5,350 bases of DNA from JADFRG01 sp964590515. GTDB taxonomy: Bacteria > Chloroflexota > Anaerolineae > Anaerolineales > E44-bin32. Of this stretch, positions 1-3,836 are shown in pieces. How positions within the stretch are numbered: the first letter of the stretch is position 1; each line of letters starts with the position of its first letter. Position numbers and translations under genes: made by a program. Under the pieces are notes generated by a model. The model had not been told where the DNA came from. It saw only the letters and a list, made by a program, of their open reading frames with translations, and did not search any database. Location of the stretch: assembly GCA_964590515.1 (NCBI GenBank), contig CAZPZD010000077.1, positions 1-5,350 on the forward strand, read 5' to 3'.

Positions 1-990
1 GCAGGCATCAATCGCCTGATGCTGGTTGGGATCTCCATGGTCAATGATGAACTCGAGACCGTGACTTCGGTGACCTACAACGGAGTGGCGCTCACCTCGG
101 TCGGCTTGCAGAACAGCTCTGACGACGGCCGGATGGAGATCTGGCGGCTGATCGCGCCGCCCACGGGGACCTACAACGTCGTCATCACCTTCAGCGCGCC
201 GCTGCGGCGTGCGGCCGTAGCCGGCGTGATGACCTTCACCGGCGTCCATCAGACCGCGCCGCTCGGGCTATTCGCCTCTGCCTTTGCTCAGACTGGCACA
301 GGGACCGCAAGCGTGAATGTCACCTCTGCGGCCAATGAGCTGGTCTTCGACACCGTGGCCTGTGAGACCTGCACTTCGCTCACGGTCGGCGCGGGTCAAA
401 CGCAAAGCTGGAACCTCATTGAGAATTCCGGGTATCCCCCGAGCTTGGGCGGCGGCAGCACCGAGCCCGGGGCGGCCACGGTCACGATGTCCTGGACTCA
501 GGGTACGGCGGACCACTGGGCCATCGGCGGCGTGTCAATCAAACCCGCCGCCACCCCCTCGGTCGACATCACCGTTCGGGTCCATCACACCGCGCCGGAT
601 GGATCCGGGGCCACGCTGATCACCAGCGCCTCCACGACGATCACTTCCAGCACGACCGACCCGCTCGCCCTCAACCTTGGCTCCCCATTGGCGCAGACTT
701 TCACCTCCGCCGATCCTCGGAGACTCCGGGTGCAGGTCGAGGTCACGGGTGTGACTAGCGGCGCCACCTTCGTCCTCGACCACGACGGGACGTGCGCTTC
801 AGCGAAGTGCAGCAGCCTCGATACCCCTGTGGTGACTGTGCCCGAATACGGCATCGCCTTCGCGGCCTTCGTGGTGCTCATCCCGGTCGCGATGGGCGGG
901 GTATGGCGCAGGAAGCGGCTGGTCATGCGGTCCCGCCACGTTCACGACCCCCTTGCGCATAGCCGACGTGGAAGAGCGGAGCGAGATTAA
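1..990 (+). CDS. Secreted beta-rich protein with C-terminal PEP-CTERM-like sorting signal (5' end outside window)
   Basis: The reading frame is open from base 1 (it reads AGINRL before the first Met at 19), so the true start lies upstream. Numbering from that Met, residues 1-178 form a Ser/Thr/Gly/Val-rich domain with alternating hydrophobic residues typical of extracellular beta-sandwiches. Residues 183-273 look like a second beta domain. Cysteines are few and come in two close pairs (C115/C118, C259/C264), compatible with disulfides outside the cytoplasm. The C-terminus carries PEYG at 275-278, a hydrophobic helix at about 279-296 and a basic cluster RRKR at 297-300. This is the three-part layout of proteins processed by exosortase/archaeosortase-type enzymes. 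Oddly, 23 more residues follow the basic cluster. The protein is probably exported and surface-anchored; its ligand or enzymatic role is not visible. A hairpin terminator follows, so it is likely transcribed separately from the downstream operon. Confidence 0.8.
   Translation, partial: AGINRLMLVGISMVNDELETVTSVTYNGVALTSVGLQNSSDDGRMEIWRLIAPPTGTYNVVITFSAPLRRAAVAGVMTFTGVHQTAPLGLFASAFAQTGTGTASVNVTSAANELVFDTVACETCTSLTVGAGQTQSWNLIENSGYPPSLGGGSTEPGAATVTMSWTQGTADHWAIGGVSIKPAATPSVDITVRVHHTAPDGSGATLITSASTTITSSTTDPLALNLGSPLAQTFTSADPRRLRVQVEVTGVTSGATFVLDHDGTCASAKCSSLDTPVVTVPEYGIAFAAFVVLIPVAMGGVWRRKRLVMRSRHVHDPLAHSRRGRAERD
841..918 (+). other. C-terminal sorting signal: PEYG motif, membrane helix, RRKR
   Basis: This part of the first gene encodes PEYG, then about 18 hydrophobic residues (IAFAAFVVLIPVAMGGVW), then RRKR. 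The arrangement matches the known PEP-CTERM/PEF-CTERM logic: a short motif outside the membrane, one helix, and a positively charged cytoplasmic end. The motif here is VPEY rather than the classic VPEP, so the cognate sortase may be a variant. No sortase gene is present in this window. Confidence 0.6.
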
Positions 991-1034
991 GGCCTAAGAC
1001 CTAAGCCGGACTCGTCACACCCCAATCTACGACC

Positions 1035-1060
1035 AAAGGCCGAACCCCGGTTCGGCCTTT
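1035..1060 (+). terminator. Intrinsic terminator after the secreted-protein gene
   Basis: This is a perfect 11-bp inverted repeat (AAAGGCCGAAC at 1035-1045, GTTCGGCCTTT at 1050-1060) with a 4-nt CCCG loop. The 3' arm ends in TTT and a T-rich stretch follows at 1061-1069. It lies 45 nt after the stop codon at 988-990 and probably ends that transcript. The symmetric A/T ends could let it act on both strands. Confidence 0.8.
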
Positions 1061-1108
1061 GTGCTTCTCAGGTTCCATTCGGCCTACGGATGCCCTAAGC
1101 GGCTGCTC

Positions 1109-1121
1109 GTGAAATAATCAC
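1109..1121. promoter_or_regulatory. Palindrome GTGA-N5-TCAC, candidate operator
   Basis: This 13-bp imperfect dyad has perfect 4-bp arms and an AATAA centre. It overlaps the proposed -10 element, so a protein bound here would block RNA polymerase. It resembles a CRP/FNR-type half-site pair, but the spacing is five rather than six bases. With such short arms, chance is a real alternative. Confidence 0.3.
1110..1118 (+). promoter_or_regulatory. Possible extended -10 promoter element
   Basis: TGAAATAAT reads as an extended -10 (TG-N-AATAAT; the hexamer matches TATAAT at five of six positions). It sits in the only AT-rich island between the upstream terminator and the downstream operon. No good -35 is seen 16-18 nt upstream, which is tolerated by extended -10 promoters. 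Transcription would start near 1125, giving a leader of about 100 nt before the first gene. The sigma factor set of this organism is unknown, so this is tentative. Confidence 0.35.
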
Positions 1122-1141
1122 AATACGTTTCTATTGAGTGG

Positions 1142-1178
1142 AAACGCCAGCGGACGGCCAACCGTCAGGCTGGCGTTT
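1142..1178 (+). terminator. Terminator-like hairpin in the operon leader, possible attenuator
   Basis: The outer stem is a perfect 10 bp (AAACGCCAGC 1142-1151 with GCTGGCGTTT 1169-1178). An inner 5-bp stem (GACGG 1153-1157 with CCGTC 1162-1166) closes a CCAA loop, with a small internal bulge between them. T-rich sequence (TTTTAATTT) begins in the 3' arm. It has the form of an intrinsic terminator but lies between the likely promoter and the first gene of the operon. It may therefore act as an attenuator, or end a short RNA of about 55 nt. A competing 5' stem (1126-1131 with 1141-1146) would use the same bases as its 5' arm. Confidence 0.6.
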
Positions 1179-1182
1179 TAAT

Positions 1183-1213
1183 TTCCGGGTGGAGCCAGTG
1201 ATTAGACCCGGAA
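1183..1213 (+). promoter_or_regulatory. Second leader hairpin abutting the ribosome binding site
   Basis: A perfect 8-bp stem (TTCCGGGT 1183-1190 with ACCCGGAA 1206-1213) closes a 15-nt loop. The GAGG ribosome binding site starts at the very next base (1214), 7 nt before the ATG at 1225. In that position the hairpin could protect, present or hinder the ribosome site of the first gene. I do not recognise it as a known riboswitch class. Confidence 0.5.
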
Positions 1214-1224
1214 GAGGAAGGTCG

Positions 1225-1410
1225 ATGCGAGAGCCACGAACTGTAACGAACTGTAAGTTGACTGAAGACTCACTCGACTGGGCCAAGTTCTATGATGAGC
1301 TTGAGTTCCAAGTCGAAAGCGACTGGGGTGGGCGGCTCTCGGCAGCCACGCAGGTCAGGGCTGCCTGTGATCCGTTTGCGCTCAGCGATCCGAATCGCAG
1401 TCGAACATGA
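1225..1410 (+). CDS. Small protein of unknown function, first gene of the operon
   Basis: A 61-residue protein starting MREPRTVTNCKL and ending DPNRSRT. I do not recognise a family. It is soluble-looking and rather acidic in the middle (TEDSLDWAKFYDELEFQVESDW), with two cysteines and no membrane helix. I chose the ATG at 1225 because GAGG lies 7 nt upstream. The frame stays open back to a GTG at 1138, but that start would place the leader hairpins inside the coding region and has no good SD. The stop overlaps the next start as ATGA, which supports translation and suggests coupling to the receiver-domain gene. A TTG at 1258 is a weaker alternative start. It could be a small regulator of the system, or a leader peptide, or not be coding at all. 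Confidence 0.5.
   Translation: MREPRTVTNCKLTEDSLDWAKFYDELEFQVESDWGGRLSAATQVRAACDPFALSDPNRSRT
1236..1256. repeat. Tandem 10-bp direct repeat
   Basis: ACGAACTGTA occurs twice in a row (1236-1245 and 1246-1255), with one more matching base. The period is close to one helical turn and is not a multiple of three, so it is not a repeated peptide. It falls in the first codons of the small gene, about 110 bp after the proposed transcription start. It could be a protein binding site or a recent small duplication. Confidence 0.5.
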
Positions 1411-2033
1411 TCACGGCTCAACGGGAGACGGCATTGTTGCCTTCAGTCCTTTGCGATAGTGCAGGCGGCTTACCCACTAAACGGGTGACCCGGGTATTGA
1501 TCGTCGACGACAGCCCGCGCTTTCGCGTGGAGCTGCGCGGGCTGCTTGAATTGGAGGACATCCAGGTGGTTGGCGAAGCCGGCAACGGCTGGGAGGCGCT
1601 GAGCCTGACCGAGACCCTGAACCCCGATGTGATCCTGATGGATCAGAACATGCCCGCCCTCTCCGGCATCGACGCCACCCGGCGGATCAAGCAGGCCAAG
1701 CCCGACCGGCGGGTGGTCTTCGTGGCCGCCGAAGAGGCCTGGCGGCAGGAGGCGCTGCGAGCGGGCGCCGAAGGCTACTTCGTGAAGGGCGAAGGCTTCG
1801 ACCAGCTCCTTCGGGTCATCCTCCAGCCTGGCCTGGCTGGCGCGCTCCAGTATCAGCGGGAGGGCCATAAGCAGCGCCGGTCCGTGCTGCGACGGGTGGG
1901 GGTAACCCTGGCTGGCATGGCGGTCTTCGCCCTCTTCTTGATCGTCTTCCCGCTGCCACCACAGTGGTTTCCGGCCATCGCATTACTGTTCGCCACGTTC
2001 TCATTCGTTCTGTATTTGTTCGGAGGAGACTGA
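1407..2033 (+). CDS. Membrane-tethered response regulator receiver (REC) domain protein
   Basis: 208 residues. Residues about 28-140 are a CheY-like receiver domain: acidic pair D34/D35 in VLIVDDS, phosphoacceptor D79 in ILMDQNMP, and conserved Lys K127 in GYFVKGE, so phosphorylation looks possible. The switch Thr/Ser at the end of strand 4 is Ala here (A107 in VVFVAAEE), so the usual conformational relay may be altered. No DNA-binding domain follows. Instead there is a basic stretch (residues 148-163) and two hydrophobic helices at about 164-181 and 187-205 joined by PLPPQ, ending in GGD. The REC domain would face the cytoplasm. The start overlaps the preceding stop as ATGA and has no strong SD, suggesting translational coupling; a GTG at 1485 is another possible start. 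No histidine kinase is in the window. It likely delivers a phospho-signal to a membrane complex, perhaps the downstream synthase. Confidence 0.85.
   Translation: MITAQRETALLPSVLCDSAGGLPTKRVTRVLIVDDSPRFRVELRGLLELEDIQVVGEAGNGWEALSLTETLNPDVILMDQNMPALSGIDATRRIKQAKPDRRVVFVAAEEAWRQEALRAGAEGYFVKGEGFDQLLRVILQPGLAGALQYQREGHKQRRSVLRRVGVTLAGMAVFALFLIVFPLPPQWFPAIALLFATFSFVLYLFGGD
2022..2028 (+). promoter_or_regulatory. Shine-Dalgarno GGAGGAG that fixes a TTG start
   Basis: GGAGGAG lies 6 nt before the TTG at 2035 and overlaps the end of the receiver-domain gene (stop at 2031-2033). This strong site favours the TTG over the internal ATG at 2089, which has no comparable site. Confidence 0.75.
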
Positions 2034-2034
2034 C

Positions 2035-2931
2035 TTGGAAAGAGCAAACCTGTCCGCTACTGGATTACTCAGCCGTCGGCTTGAGCCGATGCAGCCGTCC
2101 GCGCCTCAAGCCCGTTCGGCCGATACCAGGACCCCTCAGACCGCGAACCATTCGCCGCGGGTGATCTCCATCGTGAACCGCAAGGGCGGGGTGGGCAAGA
2201 CAACCACTGCCTTCAATCTTGCCGGGGCGCTTGCAGGGAAAGGAAATCCGGTCTTGTTGATCGACCTGGATCCGATGGGCTCCCTCTGCCGGTCGCTGCA
2301 GATTCGCCCGGGTGACCTCGCCCTCTCAGACTTGCTGGTTGGGCTCGGGGGCGATCTCGGCCAGTTGATCCGGCGTACGCAAATCCCGAACCTCTATTGC
2401 ATCCCCGGGGATCCGAATCTGCGCAGCTTTGAGATGCAGCATGGTGGATCCCTCGGCTACCGCGAGGCGCTGCGCGAACAGCTGGCAGGGGTCCTGAAAT
2501 GGAAACCCTTTCCGTTCGTCATCATTGATTGCCCGCCCAGCCTCGGCCTGCTTTCGGGCAACGCTCTAGCCGCTTCCACCGACGTCATCATCCCTGTCGA
2601 TGGGTCGGCTTACGGGATGGGAGCCCTGGTGGATACCCTGCGGGTACTTAACTTGGTTCGGAAAAGCCTTAACCAGAATCTCTCGGTTACCGGCCTGCTG
2701 CTCAATAACGTCGATCTGGGCACGCTGTACGACAAGACCGTGCGGGAGGTGTTGCAGCGGCAGTTCCAGGGCCTGCTGTTTCAGTCAGTAATCCCAGCCT
2801 CGCCGGAGTCGGATGTGAGCTCGCAGATGGGCCAACCGGTCGTCCGCCATTCGCCCGAGAGTTGGATGGCGAAGGCCTACCGCCAGCTGATCGGGGAGAT
2901 CATCGCAAGGGAGCCGCTGCGTGGCCAATAG
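2035..2931 (+). CDS. ParA/Soj-type P-loop ATPase, orphan (no ParB beside it)
   Basis: 298 residues from the TTG. The family uses ATP-dependent dimerisation to position DNA or protein cargo. Seen here: deviant Walker A KGGVGKTT at 50-57 with signature Lys K50 and catalytic-loop K55; switch I DLDPMGS at 77-83; Walker B-like FVIIDCPPS at 161-169; and a Soj-like C-terminus (SQMGQPVVRHSPES, then AYRQLIGEI). The usual Gln of DxDPQ is Met (M81). A 41-residue extension, polar and probably disordered, precedes the first strand; it is too short for the helix-turn-helix domain of type Ia ParA. There is no amphipathic MinD-type C-terminal helix. The gene sits between a membrane receiver protein and an unknown gene that overlaps it by 11 nt, with a glycosyltransferase downstream. 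The setting suggests a role in locating or activating an envelope complex rather than chromosome partition. ParA identity is secure; the role is inferred. Confidence 0.9.
   Translation: MERANLSATGLLSRRLEPMQPSAPQARSADTRTPQTANHSPRVISIVNRKGGVGKTTTAFNLAGALAGKGNPVLLIDLDPMGSLCRSLQIRPGDLALSDLLVGLGGDLGQLIRRTQIPNLYCIPGDPNLRSFEMQHGGSLGYREALREQLAGVLKWKPFPFVIIDCPPSLGLLSGNALAASTDVIIPVDGSAYGMGALVDTLRVLNLVRKSLNQNLSVTGLLLNNVDLGTLYDKTVREVLQRQFQGLLFQSVIPASPESDVSSQMGQPVVRHSPESWMAKAYRQLIGEIIAREPLRGQ
2907..2913 (+). promoter_or_regulatory. Shine-Dalgarno AAGGGAG that supports a GTG start
   Basis: AAGGGAG is 7 nt before the GTG at 2921 and lies inside the last codons of the ATPase gene. It supports the GTG as the real start and hence the 11-nt gene overlap. 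Confidence 0.65.
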
Positions 2932-3802
2932 CGCCGATCTGCTGCAAGAGTCCCTGGTGGCTGCACTGAGAACAGAGCCGTTGCTCATTCGAGCCGAGGA
3001 ATTCCTCCATTCAGCCCAATTCGGGGATATTCAGGATCAGCTGGAAAACAACCTGGCCCGGCTGCTCGACCCCGACCTGGCGATCGCAGAGGTCGACCAT
3101 CGGCAGTATCGCGGGTTGGATAGCGGATTGATCGACAAGTTCCGGGCCGCGATGCAGAGCGCAGTCACGGGCAGGGCGACCCTAGCAGATTCAGAGAGAC
3201 AGATTCTGGAATCGTTCGGGCTGAGCAAGGTCGGGGAACTGCGTACCGCCATGCAGTCCCATCTCGGCGGCCCGGCCGAGCTTCCGGAGCAGGACCTGGC
3301 GATTTACGTCCCCACTGGAGATAGCAATCAGGAAGACCTTCGTCGTGCCCTGAGGCGAGATCTACAGGCCCTGGAGGTTGCGCTCGACGAGCCAGAACTG
3401 ATCCAACCGCCCTCGCCGGTGATCGCGGGCCCAGCCGTGGTGGCTCCGGCTGCCGAGTCAGCAAGCGTCGCCACTGATCTGCGCCCCGCGCAGATATTGG
3501 CATCCACTGTGGGATCCGCGGCTGGACGACTGGCCAAGCTGAATCCGATCCCGATGCTGACGGCCGCCCTCGAGGCGGTCGGGCTGGGCGGGGAGGGGTT
3601 CGGATTTGTCCTGCGCTACGGCCGATACGCTCCCGAGGGAAGGAAGTCCGAGTTCCTGGTCGGAGGCCTGGGTCTGGCGGACCTGTCGAAGAGGCTGACG
3701 GGCTGGCTAGAGGCGCAGGGTCCGTTAGAGGGCCAGGTGCAAGTGATCGACGAAGGCTCCGGCGAATTAACGATCTATTTGCTCCTGCCAGAGGCAGTGT
3801 GA
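2921..3802 (+). CDS. Unknown 293-aa two-part protein, likely partner of the ParA-like ATPase
   Basis: I do not recognise a family. Residues 1-155 are charged and mainly helical by pattern (for example SADLLQESLVAALRTEP and DLRRALRRDLQALEVAL). Residues 156-190 are a Pro/Ala/Val-rich linker. Residues 191-293 look like a compact alpha/beta domain: a helical stretch with LNPIPMLTAALEAVGLGG, then a strand (FGFVLRYGRY), a helix (LADLSKRLTGWLEAQ) and two strands (GQVQVIDE, ELTIYLLL). There is no signal peptide or membrane helix, so it should be cytosolic. The start is GTG with a good SD. Its first 11 nt overlap the end of the ATPase gene, which points to balanced co-expression. ParA-type ATPases usually act with a stimulating or cargo partner, often encoded next door; this protein holds that place but shows no ParB-like helix-turn-helix or CTPase motif that I can see. 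Coding is well supported by length, codon use and context. Confidence 0.8.
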   Translation: MANSADLLQESLVAALRTEPLLIRAEEFLHSAQFGDIQDQLENNLARLLDPDLAIAEVDHRQYRGLDSGLIDKFRAAMQSAVTGRATLADSERQILESFGLSKVGELRTAMQSHLGGPAELPEQDLAIYVPTGDSNQEDLRRALRRDLQALEVALDEPELIQPPSPVIAGPAVVAPAAESASVATDLRPAQILASTVGSAAGRLAKLNPIPMLTAALEAVGLGGEGFGFVLRYGRYAPEGRKSEFLVGGLGLADLSKRLTGWLEAQGPLEGQVQVIDEGSGELTIYLLLPEAV

Positions 3803-3836
3803 AGCAGCTTGGCGAATTGAGCAAAGCGCCCAACCA

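Noticed and set aside
993..1099. CCTAAG occurring three times (993, 1000, 1094)
   Set aside because: Six-base matches in a short intergenic region are easily due to chance, and the spacing is irregular.
1035..1213. Successive inverted repeats as a CRISPR array
   Set aside because: The three hairpins have different sequences and there are no equal repeats with spacers.
1138..1224. Upstream GTG start giving a 90-aa version of the small protein
   Set aside because: It has no good SD, and it would place both leader hairpins inside the coding region, whereas the ATG at 1225 has GAGG at proper spacing.
2035..3802. ParA plus downstream gene as a parAB partition locus
   Set aside because: The downstream protein shows no ParB helix-turn-helix or CTP-binding motif, and no parS-like 16-bp palindrome was noticed.
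3165..3833. Minus-strand open frame of 222 codons
   Set aside because: It is antisense to the 293-aa gene, very rich in Pro/Arg/Ser as expected of a GC-rich shadow frame, and lacks a recognisable domain.
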